Source: Rhodoferax ferrireducens
Lineage (GTDB): Bacteria > Pseudomonadota > Gammaproteobacteria > Burkholderiales > Burkholderiaceae_C
Direction of reading: 5' to 3'
Assembly (NCBI RefSeq): GCF_003347515.1
Contig: NZ_QEII01000313.1
Location: forward strand, 28,913 to 92,912
DNA length: 64,000 nt
Below, in pieces: positions 45,608-52,842 of the stretch; position 1 is the stretch's first letter, and every line of letters begins with the position of its first letter. Position numbers and translations under genes: made by a program. The notes under the pieces are model-generated. The model was not told the origin of the DNA, made no database searches, and saw only the letters and a program-made list of their open reading frames with translations.

Positions 45608-46267
45608 TCAAGCAGTCAGCGACGACGCCAGTTCCCGCAACGCCGGGCCGTTGACGATCTGGATTTGCTCGCGCCCCAGCGTCACCCAGCCTTCGCGCTC
45701 GAATCGGCGCAGCAGCCGGGTGACGATCTCGCGCACCGTGCCGAGTTCATCGGCCAGCGTCTGGTGCGTGATGGCCAGTGACTGGCCGTGGCCCAGCAAG
45801 GCGGCGGCCAGGCGCCGGTCGAGCTTGTGAAAAGCCACGGCGTCGATCAGGCTGGTGAGATCGGCCATGCGCTCGGCAAACAGGCCCAGCACCTCGTTGC
45901 GAAAGGCCGGGGTTTCCAGCCAGCGCGCAAAGATATCCGGTGGAATCAGCAGCAGGGTACTGGCCTTGGTGGTGACGCCATGGGCCGACAGCGGCTGGGT
46001 GCGAAACAGGCAGGCCGAGGACACCAGGCACAGCTCGCCCGGCACCACCCGGTACAGCTCCAGCGAGCGGCCGTCGCCCGAGCTGCGCGAGACCTTGACC
46101 TCGCCGTCGAGCACCAGCGGAAAGCCCTGGCAAGGCGTGTTCTCGCTGAATAACACCGTGCCGGCGGGCACCTGCATTGGCACTACCGCCGGATGCAAGG
46201 CCGCCAGGGATGGCTGCACTTGCGCCAGCGCGGGGTACAGCGATGCGGGGAAGTCAATCGAGGCCAT
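45608..46267 (-). CDS. Crp/Fnr-family transcriptional regulator
   Basis: 219 aa. Cyclic-nucleotide-binding fold (about 15-135: VPAGTVLFSENTPCQGFPLVLDGEVKVSRSSGDGRSLELYRVVPGELCLVSSACLF) and a C-terminal HTH (HQTLADELGTVREIVTRLLRRFEREGWVTL). The recognition helix has Arg-Glu...Arg (VREIVTR) like CRP (RETVGR), not the Glu-Ser-Arg of FNR. It lacks the four-Cys Fe-S set, though a few Cys (PCQG, ELCLVSSAC) are present; effector unknown. It lies just upstream of the DUF2892 gene and its predicted site. Confidence 0.9.
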   Translation of the reverse strand: MASIDFPASLYPALAQVQPSLAALHPAVVPMQVPAGTVLFSENTPCQGFPLVLDGEVKVSRSSGDGRSLELYRVVPGELCLVSSACLFRTQPLSAHGVTTKASTLLLIPPDIFARWLETPAFRNEVLGLFAERMADLTSLIDAVAFHKLDRRLAAALLGHGQSLAITHQTLADELGTVREIVTRLLRRFEREGWVTLGREQIQIVNGPALRELASSLTA

Positions 46268-46312
46268 CCGGGAGTCCTCCGATGCGGTGGGTTGGGTGAT
46301 TTGAGGTATTTT

Positions 46313-46362
46313 AGGCCTCTAGCCCGCACAGAATGTGCGCAAGCAGCTATATTTTCAATAGC
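46313..46362 (-). repeat. Dispersed intergenic repeat, copy B
   Basis: On the minus strand: GCTATTGAAAATATAGC, TGCTTGCGC, ACATTCT, GTGCGGGCTAGAGGCC. It is closest to copy A (5041-5094). It contains the stop codon of the transglycosylase gene (46355-46357), so the last codons of that gene are built from the repeat. Confidence 0.65.
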
Positions 46363-47662
46363 AATGGCGAATGGACCCGGCCTGCGCGCCAGGCGCTGGC
46401 CAGCTCACCGTGGCCAAATGCGCCACCAAGGCATCGCGCTGGCGGCGCGGCATGGGGCGCAGGCTGCTGGCTACCCATTGCGCGCGTGGCACGTTGATAT
46501 GGCCTGTGGCCGCCCACCGGCTGGCCTCGGTGGCGGGCTGGTGCAGCATGGCCGCGAGCCAGACGGCTTGCCCGGCATCGAGTTCTTGTGCCCGAACGCC
46601 GAAGTAGTGGCGTGCGGCGGCGTCGGCACCGCACAGGCCTTGACCCCACGGCGCGTGGTCCAGGTACAGGGACAGGATGCGGGCCTTGCCCAGCGTCTGC
46701 TCCATCTCTACGGCATACAGCAGTTCGCGCAGCTTGCGCACGGGCGTGCGTTCGCCGCCGGTCACCAGCAGGCGTGCAAGTTGTTGCGACAGGGTGCTGG
46801 CGCCGCGTTCGATCCGGCCTGTGCGCTGGTTCAGCGCGAATGAGGCGGCCAGTTCCACCAGGTCAAAGCCCGTGTGCTCGAAGAAGCGCTGGTCTTCCGC
46901 CGCGATGACGGCGCGGGCGAGTGGGCCGTCCACGCCCAGGCGGCTCTTGCGCAAGTTTGCGCCGCAGCTGCTGCGCGCCCCGGCCAGCGCCCCGGTGTTC
47001 AGGCCCTGCACGGCAAAGCCCTGCACGCGGGGTGTGAGGGTGATGAGGTTGTCGGGCAGTGTCATGCTGGCGCTGAGCCCGAATACGCCGTCAATGCGGG
47101 CGTGTTCCACCTCCGGGATGACGCTGGCAAACAGGGCATAGCCCTCGCGAATGGGCGTCAACGGCAGCTCCACCTGCAGGTTCAGCGAGCGGGGTGCGAG
47201 GGTGCCGTGCCAGCTCGCAAGCACCTGACCGGCCGACAGCGTGCCGTCGAGCAGCTTGCCCCGGCGCCGCACGGACAGTTGCGCCTGCGCGATGTGCAAA
47301 ACCTCGCCGCCCCAACCTCCCGAGGCCACGGTGCAGGGCTGGCATTGCAGGCTCAGCATTTGCCTCCCGGCCTGCCAACGCAGGTGTACTGTGCCCAGGC
47401 GCGTGGGCAACTGGCGGCCAGCCAGCAGCGGCCCCACCCAGGGCGTGGTGGCCAGCCAGATCAGCGAGGGCACACCCACCTGCACCGTCACCGGTCCGGC
47501 GCGCACGCCGGTGGCCCATTCGCCGGGCGCGGGTTTAAGGATGGCTTTCACCATGAAGAAAAAAGCCAGTCCGGTCAGGGCCAGGACGAGGCTCGCCAGG
47601 CCGAGCAGGCGAAACGCGGTAAGGGCGGCACGGGCAGCGCGGGCACGGCGCAGGGTGGTCAT
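46355..47662 (-). CDS. Biosynthetic peptidoglycan transglycosylase (GT51, monofunctional)
   Basis: 435 aa from ATG 47662, which overlaps the previous stop (ATGA). One N-terminal membrane helix (about 16-42), an extra-cytoplasmic region of about 180 residues without recognised fold, then a GT51 domain (about 225-400): catalytic Glu in AVIAAEDQRFFEHTGFD, GASTLSQQLARLLV, RKLRELLYAVEMEQTLGKARILSLYLD and AARHYFGV. No transpeptidase domain. It polymerises glycan strands from lipid II. Twice the length of ordinary MtgA because of the insert before the catalytic domain. Its place in an exosortase operon is unusual; the final residues (IRHCY) come from repeat copy B. Confidence 0.88.
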   Translation of the reverse strand: MTTLRRARAARAALTAFRLLGLASLVLALTGLAFFFMVKAILKPAPGEWATGVRAGPVTVQVGVPSLIWLATTPWVGPLLAGRQLPTRLGTVHLRWQAGRQMLSLQCQPCTVASGGWGGEVLHIAQAQLSVRRRGKLLDGTLSAGQVLASWHGTLAPRSLNLQVELPLTPIREGYALFASVIPEVEHARIDGVFGLSASMTLPDNLITLTPRVQGFAVQGLNTGALAGARSSCGANLRKSRLGVDGPLARAVIAAEDQRFFEHTGFDLVELAASFALNQRTGRIERGASTLSQQLARLLVTGGERTPVRKLRELLYAVEMEQTLGKARILSLYLDHAPWGQGLCGADAAARHYFGVRAQELDAGQAVWLAAMLHQPATEASRWAATGHINVPRAQWVASSLRPMPRRQRDALVAHLATVSWPAPGAQAGSIRHCY

Positions 47663-48219
47663 AACGCGCTGGCCACCGTCGTGGCCTGCCACGGGCCGCT
47701 CGACTGCCCCGCCAGCGCCGCCCAGTACCAGGCCGAGGTGTCGGTAAAGGTCTGGCCTTGGGCATCCTCGATGTGTTCGCATACGCGCAAGCGCTGGCCG
47801 GCGCGTTCGGCGACGAAGCAGCGCCACAGGGCGCGGCCGGCGATGGCTTCGAGCTTTTCGTGGCTGATGCGGTAGCCCAGGCCTTTGTAGCAATCGGTGG
47901 CAGGGTGCAGCATGCGGGTAGGCTTGCGCACCGTGCGCAAGACCAGCACCTGCTCGCCATCGGTCAGGCGGGCGACGGTGCCGGGAAAGCGGCGCGCAAA
48001 CCGGTGCTCCACCTCGCTCAGCGCCAGGGGCCGCAAGGCCACACCGTTCCATTGGGCAGGCAGTTCCGCGCTGGCCGGAGTGCTGGCGTTCAGGGCGTAG
48101 TCGGTCCCTTGGGCGGTACGCGTTTGCGCCACGCCCCACAGGGCGCACAGGGGCAAAAGCGCGAGCCACAAGGTTTTGTGCAACACGCGGTTGAGAAAGA
48201 GGTTGTCAAACATACGCAT
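47659..48219 (-). CDS. EpsI-like exosortase-associated protein
   Basis: 186 aa from ATG 48219 (an ATG at 48213 is also possible). One N-terminal membrane anchor (about 10-30), then an extra-cytoplasmic domain with WNGVALRPLALSEVEHRFARRFPG and RTVRKPTRMLHPATDCYKGLGYRI, resembling the HKPexC block of EpsI (DUF3485) proteins that accompany exosortases; Cys pairs (DCYKG, WRCFV, RVCEH) are likely disulfide-bonded. It overlaps the exosortase gene by 14 bp. EpsI's exact role in exosortase systems is not known. Similarity is by motif only. Confidence 0.6.
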   Translation of the reverse strand: MRMFDNLFLNRVLHKTLWLALLPLCALWGVAQTRTAQGTDYALNASTPASAELPAQWNGVALRPLALSEVEHRFARRFPGTVARLTDGEQVLVLRTVRKPTRMLHPATDCYKGLGYRISHEKLEAIAGRALWRCFVAERAGQRLRVCEHIEDAQGQTFTDTSAWYWAALAGQSSGPWQATTVASAL

Positions 48220-49105
48220 GCTGCTCTCCGCTGTGGCGCTCATGGCCATTGCGCCCCCCATCTCGCCCCATCACCCAGCCGATGCCGCCGCAGACCGCCG
48301 CCAGCACCACCAGGCCGACGGCGTCATGCGCCCAGGCGGGCAGTTGCCAATCGGCCGCCTGCGCCGCCACCAGCACGGTGTTGCGCAACACATTGCCGGT
48401 GAGCACCAGCACGCTCACGGCCGGCAGGCGCATCAGGAAGCGGCGGTTGCTGAAGTGCGCGTGGCGATGGGCGGCGCCGCCATGCAGCGCCACCACGCAG
48501 GCCGTGAAGTAACCCAGCCACACCATCTGCACGCCGGAACAAGGCGCGTCCACGATGACCAGCTGGCCGTTGACCAACAGGCTGCTGCCGCTGCGGGCCA
48601 CGTCGTGCTGCAGCGCCAGCAGCCAGCGGCTGGCCTCGGCGGTGAGCACGCGCAACGGGTAGCCGGCATAGAACTGCAGCGAGGCCAAGAGCGGCAATGA
48701 CAAGACCGACAAGCCCAGCACCGGTGCCGTGGCCACGCGCGGCGGCAGAAAAGCCACCAGGCCTGCCGCGAGTGCCAACAACGCGATGAGGGCGCCGGCC
48801 AGCGGCGGCAGCGACTCCCGCAGCACCGTGGCGGCCACCGCGCCCGCCAGGGCCAGCGCCAGCCACCTCAAGCGCGGGGCGGGGCGCAGCAGCTGGCGTT
48901 GCCGCCACACCAGCACGCCGAGCGCGGCCAGGGCCAGCAGACCCAGCGGGTCATCGGAGCCATCGCGCATGCGCTGGCCCATCCACCACCAGGTAGGCCA
49001 GAGCGCAGCGGCCAGCAGGGCCAGCCAGAGCCACTCGGGCGCGGTGTCGACGCGCACGCCGAAGCGCACGAAGCGCGGTATTTGCAAGAGACGGGGCAGC
49101 GCCAT
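48206..49105 (-). CDS. Exosortase (PEP-CTERM-type sorting transpeptidase)
   Basis: 299 aa, start ATG 49105 two bases after the VIT gene's stop. Seven or eight membrane helices. The catalytic triad of exosortases is complete: Cys189 (VDAPCSGVQMVWLG), Arg241 (TGNVLRNTVLV) and His260 (PAWAHDAVGL). It should cleave a PEP-CTERM tail in the inner membrane and pass the substrate on. It is coupled on both sides with the VIT/vWA target and the EpsI-like gene, so it is a dedicated single-target enzyme. Which named exosortase subgroup it belongs to was not determined. Confidence 0.9.
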   Translation of the reverse strand: MALPRLLQIPRFVRFGVRVDTAPEWLWLALLAAALWPTWWWMGQRMRDGSDDPLGLLALAALGVLVWRQRQLLRPAPRLRWLALALAGAVAATVLRESLPPLAGALIALLALAAGLVAFLPPRVATAPVLGLSVLSLPLLASLQFYAGYPLRVLTAEASRWLLALQHDVARSGSSLLVNGQLVIVDAPCSGVQMVWLGYFTACVVALHGGAAHRHAHFSNRRFLMRLPAVSVLVLTGNVLRNTVLVAAQAADWQLPAWAHDAVGLVVLAAVCGGIGWVMGRDGGRNGHERHSGEQHAYV

Positions 49106-49107
49106 GA

Positions 49108-51192
49108 TCAGGCCGTGAAACGGTGGGGGTTGTGGCGGCGGGCGCGCCGCGCCAGCAAGGCCAGCACCGACAGCAGCACGAGGACGGCGCCCCAGGTGGC
49201 GGGCTCGGGCGTGCTGGGCACTTCCGCACCCACCGCCAGGTTGCCCACGCCCTGCGGCAGCGGCGAGGGCTGGTTCACGCTGGTGCTGTCCTGCGGCGCC
49301 GGGTTGCGCACCACCTGATCCACCGCAACAAAACTGGTGTACTGGGTGAGCAGCGTGTATTGCAGGCCCAGCTCGGTGATGCGTTGGCGCAAGGCGTCGC
49401 CCCCGTCGAGTGACTCCTGGTCCGACAGGCTGGCAATGCGGTGACGTGCCCACAGGTGGCGCAGGGCAGCAGTGCTGCTGGCGCTGCCTGTCGTCTGGTT
49501 CAAAGGCAGGATTTGACGGAAGGGGCCGTTCGCGGTCTGGCCTTCCACCACCAGGTTGCCGCGCGCTTCGCCGCGCCACTTGCCGAACACGATGACGGGA
49601 CGCTCGCCCAGCACATCGGGCAGGTGCTGCGGCTCCACGTCGTACACATCAAGCTCGTCAAAGCGCGCTTTCACATTGGTGAGCACCGGCGACTCGATCA
49701 TCTTGCGAAAGCGGGCCGCTTGGGCGGCGGCTTCAGACGGCTGGGTGATGATGAAGGGCTCGCCCATGCCGGCGCGCGCCAGGCCTTCCATCAGGTGGCG
49801 GTTGACCGAGGCGCCGATGCCGAAGGAAAACAGATTGGCCTGCGAGAGGTTTTTGCGCACCAGGTCAAAGGCTTCGCGCTCGACCGTTACAAAGCCGTCG
49901 GTCACCACCACCACGGTGCGCGACACATCGGCCGCCTTGGGCTCGGCGTAGACGCGCTTGAGGGCGGGGATCAACTCGGTTCCGCCGCCACCGCCCATCT
50001 CGTCGATGGTGCGGATGGCCTGCTCGATGTTGGCGCCGGTGGCCGGCACCGAGTGCGGACTCAGGAAGCGGTTGCTGCCCGAAAACAGCAACACGTTGAA
50101 GGTGTCGCTGGAACGCAGATTGCCGATCAGCTCGCGCAGCACGGTCTTGGCGGTGTCCAGCGGAAAGCCATGCATGGAGCCCGAAATGTCGACCACGAAG
50201 ATGTAGTCGCGAGGCGAGATGGCGCTGGCGGGCAAGGCCTTGGGCGGCTCGATCATGGCGAGGAAAAAGTTTTCGTCACCGCCCTTGTAGAGCATGACGC
50301 CCGATTCAATGCGATCACCCGCCAAACGGTAATCGAGGATGAAGTCGCGGTTGTTGGCCGGCGTGGCGGTGTTTTTCAGACTGACCACGGCTGTGTCCCC
50401 GTCTTGCCTGGAGGTGCTGATGTCATGCGAGGAGGAGCGCACCTCCTTGATGCCGATGGGCGTGTTCAAGGCCACGCGGATGTCGAAAGCGGCCGGGGAC
50501 GCCACGCCCGCCCGCAGGGTGGGCTGGCTCACCCACGGCGCCTGCGCCTGGGCGGATTGCGCGCTGTTGTAGCGCGGGCCGACCACCGTGGGAAACACAA
50601 ACTGGTAGTTGCCGCTGGTGGGCACCAACAGCTCGGTGTAGTGCAGCTCAACCTTCACGTCGTCGCCGGGCAGGATGTTGGCCACGTTCATCTGGAATAC
50701 GTTGGGTAGGTGCTGCTCCAGCAGCGCAGCGGTTTTGCCTTCTTTCTTGGCGTTGTCGTATTCGAGGCGGGCCTGGTTCTTTTCGCGGATGTTGGCCGTG
50801 ATCAAGCGGTCGGCCAGGCGCACGTTCATGCCATGCACGGCGGCCCGGGTGGAGCCGGGGAACACGTACTTCGCCTCGATCGCGCGCTGGCCTTCATTCT
50901 TGTAGCGCTGCGTGACCGTCACGTCGGCGATCACGCCCGAGATGCGCACGTCCACCTGGGTGGATTTCAGCGGCAAGGGGTCCAGTGCCGGGTCGCCGTT
51001 CTGGACGAAGAAGTACGGGCTCTCGGTTTTCAGGCGCGGGGCGTCGCGGTCCTGCGCCTGCGCGGGCTGGGCGACAAGTGCCACGAAACAGGCGGCCGAG
51101 AGGCTGGTGACGGCCACCCAGACCCAGCGGGCCAGCCGGGGCGGTGGCGCGGTGGCGCTGATCTGAGGGGCCAAAGGGAAGGCGAGTGCCAT
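49108..51192 (-). CDS. VIT and vWA domain surface protein with PEP-CTERM-like sorting tail
   Basis: 694 aa from ATG 51192 (GGAG 8 nt upstream). Signal/anchor about 22-46 ending AQPAQAQD; VIT (inter-alpha-trypsin inhibitor) domain about 55-195 (VTQRYKNEGQRAIEAKYVFPG, MNVANILPGDDVKVELHYTELL); vWA domain about 325-500 with an intact MIDAS DISGS at 335-339; C-terminal tail at about 660-694: TPEPATWG, a hydrophobic helix, and RRARRH, the PEP-CTERM plan (Pro-Glu-Pro, transmembrane helix, basic end). The protein should be processed by the adjacent exosortase. VIT/vWA proteins are exposed adhesive or scaffold proteins. First gene of the operon; CreB-type repeats lie upstream. Confidence 0.92.
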   Translation of the reverse strand: MALAFPLAPQISATAPPPRLARWVWVAVTSLSAACFVALVAQPAQAQDRDAPRLKTESPYFFVQNGDPALDPLPLKSTQVDVRISGVIADVTVTQRYKNEGQRAIEAKYVFPGSTRAAVHGMNVRLADRLITANIREKNQARLEYDNAKKEGKTAALLEQHLPNVFQMNVANILPGDDVKVELHYTELLVPTSGNYQFVFPTVVGPRYNSAQSAQAQAPWVSQPTLRAGVASPAAFDIRVALNTPIGIKEVRSSSHDISTSRQDGDTAVVSLKNTATPANNRDFILDYRLAGDRIESGVMLYKGGDENFFLAMIEPPKALPASAISPRDYIFVVDISGSMHGFPLDTAKTVLRELIGNLRSSDTFNVLLFSGSNRFLSPHSVPATGANIEQAIRTIDEMGGGGGTELIPALKRVYAEPKAADVSRTVVVVTDGFVTVEREAFDLVRKNLSQANLFSFGIGASVNRHLMEGLARAGMGEPFIITQPSEAAAQAARFRKMIESPVLTNVKARFDELDVYDVEPQHLPDVLGERPVIVFGKWRGEARGNLVVEGQTANGPFRQILPLNQTTGSASSTAALRHLWARHRIASLSDQESLDGGDALRQRITELGLQYTLLTQYTSFVAVDQVVRNPAPQDSTSVNQPSPLPQGVGNLAVGAEVPSTPEPATWGAVLVLLSVLALLARRARRHNPHRFTA

Positions 51193-51283
51193 GATGCTTT
51201 CTCCGGAACATGCGTGCGAGAGTGCACGGTGTCCCGAGCATCGAGGGCTTGTGAGAAGACATTTCGAAGCGCCGCAGCGCTGT

Positions 51284-51310
51284 GTGAAACCCGCGTGAAG
51301 TCTGCGTGAA
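51284..51310 (-). promoter_or_regulatory. Triple CreB-type binding repeat upstream of the VIT/exosortase operon
   Basis: On the minus strand: TTCAC-N6-TTCAC-N6-TTCAC, half-sites at 51306-51310, 51295-51299 and 51284-51288 with exact 11-bp spacing. The known E. coli CreB tag is TTCACNNNNNNTTCAC; here it occurs twice, sharing the middle half-site. It stands 92-118 bp upstream of the VIT start and on the same strand. creB/creC are in this window at 62212-64000. Confidence 0.75.
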
Positions 51311-51327
51311 GATGAAGGCCCTCACGC

Positions 51328-51365
51328 TGGCCACTGCGTGTGCTGCGCCGCCCCCGAGGGGGCTC
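51328..51365. repeat. Hairpin repeat GCCCCCGAGGGGGC at the left end of the defence island
   Basis: CTGCGTGTGCTGCGCC followed by the perfect palindrome GCCCCC-GA-GGGGGC (51350-51363). I recall the same string as a common dispersed element in Comamonadaceae. It abuts the stop codon of the 51364-51648 frame and probably ends minus-strand transcription from the island before the VIT promoter. Confidence 0.45.
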
Positions 51366-51648
51366 AATCCTTGAGGCTCACCCCCAGGACATTCAGCTTT
51401 TTTGCATACGAATCCCTGCGTTTGGCTGCCTTTGCAGCGGTTTCGACGGCCGTCTGAATGGCCTTGGGTCCCTTTTTTCCAACAGCTTTGATCAATCCGA
51501 ATTTGTGAGCAGCATCGACCTCCGCCCTCCTGAAAGTGGCGATGAGTTCGGCATGGGCAATGGATTGATTCACAAGGACCTCATTGTTTAAAGCGCTATT
51601 TTCTGCGCTTTTTCGCGGTGATAGCTCTTGAAGTCGAGATGACGCCAA
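51364..51648 (-). CDS. Hypothetical protein, in frame after the HNH gene
   Basis: 94 aa from a TTG start at 51648; no ATG or GTG is available. The frame is open back to 51720, where it meets the TAA stop of the HNH gene in the same frame. Composition looks protein-like (NNEVLVNQSIAHAELIATFRR, KKGPKAIQTAVETAAKAAKRRDSYAKKL), with predicted helices, and codon use (CTT, CTA, TTA) is unlike the GC-rich neighbours. It may be an independent small gene of the island, the tail of a longer protein cut by a nonsense codon, or a readthrough extension. Confidence 0.4.
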   Translation of the reverse strand: MASSRLQELSPRKSAENSALNNEVLVNQSIAHAELIATFRRAEVDAAHKFGLIKAVGKKGPKAIQTAVETAAKAAKRRDSYAKKLNVLGVSLKD

Positions 51649-51717
51649 AGGGTTGCGATAGATAGGAAAACTCTGATCCGACGGTGCTATTACGAATGAG
51701 TTTGCTGCTGCCGTTCG

Positions 51718-52842
51718 TTATGGCGCGGCTCCTCCTTTTGCGATTGGCTCGAACAATCCCACCGTTTTGCAGCCTTGAAGGAAACTATTTTTGAGGAAAT
51801 TGGCATTGGCATAGGGCGATTTTTCGGTGTGCCGGCCCACATCTCGCAAATACGCATCAGGTGTTTTTCCCTCTGCACCAGCGGTTTTGTCACTCCAGCG
51901 CCACTCATCAAGCACTTCGACAAGCCAAGCTTTGCCATCGCCGCCGAGCAGTTTTCCTCGATACCGTTCTACGATTCCGTACACGTCCTTCCAGGTAGCA
52001 ATTTTTTCGTCGAGGGTCGCAGGACCAAATTGCAGGCTGATGTCGGTCGGCGTCAATTTTTCGATATCCGAATGTTGCAAGGTCACTTGCAGTTCGATGG
52101 CGTAGGGTGTTGCCGTGTAGGGATAAAAGACTGTGCGACGCTTAGCTGTACCGGCCGGGTCTTTCGGTGTATAGGCTAGATCTTTGCTGGTCTTGTAGCT
52201 ACTGTTGCAATGGTGGCAGGCTGGGACGAGGTTCTTGAAGTTGATGGAATTAAATGGGTAGAGCGACTTCGGTAGGTAATGGTCGTAGGCTTCGCGCTTC
52301 GTGTGGTATTCGCCCAGCAGATCATTGATGCCGCAGAAAGGGCATTTGCCGGCGTTGTTGGTGGTCACAAAGGCTTGATAGTGGTCGTTGATGTCACCAA
52401 TCTTGGCCCGTAGTGCCGCAAGGTCTAACAGCGATTGCGAATACAGCCCCTTGAAAAATACAGCCAGTTGTTCATTGAGGTCCTTGTGCGCGACGGCGAC
52501 GTCGGCGTAGCGGGCGAGTTGTACCGTCGGGTCATTGGCGCACACCTGTTCCAGATCGTTATTGCCTTGGTACCACTGCTGAAACTGGCTGACCTGTGCT
52601 GCGTTTAGCACCGAAAACAGACCGTAGATACGATCCACGTGGCCATAGAAAAATTCGGCGCCCTTGCTGTCATCCCATAGGAACACCTCCATCACTTCAC
52701 GCAACTCCGCATTAGCGTCGAACAGGTTCAGGTCAAACGGGCCGCTTGCCGGTGCCTTGCACCACACCTCGTGAAAAATAAAGTCGATGAAGGTCTGCAT
52801 CTTCTCCATCTGATGCGGCACGTAGGTGTAGGGAAACAGCAT
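51718..52842 (-). CDS. HNH endonuclease of an AAA/HNH defence pair (PtuB-like)
   Basis: 374 aa. The nuclease part is central: zinc Cys pair CPFC (167-170), YDHYLPKS with the catalytic Asp-His (187-188), Asn204 in FKNLVPACHHCN, second Cys pair around 209-212. The N-terminal 160 residues and the C-terminal 150 have no recognised fold. Its start overlaps the end of the AAA ATPase gene, so the two are co-translated. ATPase plus HNH is the composition of Septu systems (PtuA/PtuB), where the ATPase restrains or directs the nuclease. Sequence relatedness to true PtuB is inferred from domain order only. Confidence 0.85.
   Translation of the reverse strand: MLFPYTYVPHQMEKMQTFIDFIFHEVWCKAPASGPFDLNLFDANAELREVMEVFLWDDSKGAEFFYGHVDRIYGLFSVLNAAQVSQFQQWYQGNNDLEQVCANDPTVQLARYADVAVAHKDLNEQLAVFFKGLYSQSLLDLAALRAKIGDINDHYQAFVTTNNAGKCPFCGINDLLGEYHTKREAYDHYLPKSLYPFNSINFKNLVPACHHCNSSYKTSKDLAYTPKDPAGTAKRRTVFYPYTATPYAIELQVTLQHSDIEKLTPTDISLQFGPATLDEKIATWKDVYGIVERYRGKLLGGDGKAWLVEVLDEWRWSDKTAGAEGKTPDAYLRDVGRHTEKSPYANANFLKNSFLQGCKTVGLFEPIAKGGAAP

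Noticed and set aside
51193..51283. Specific -35/-10 pair for the VIT operon
   Set aside because: No hexamer pair with proper spacing stood out between the CreB repeats and the start codon.
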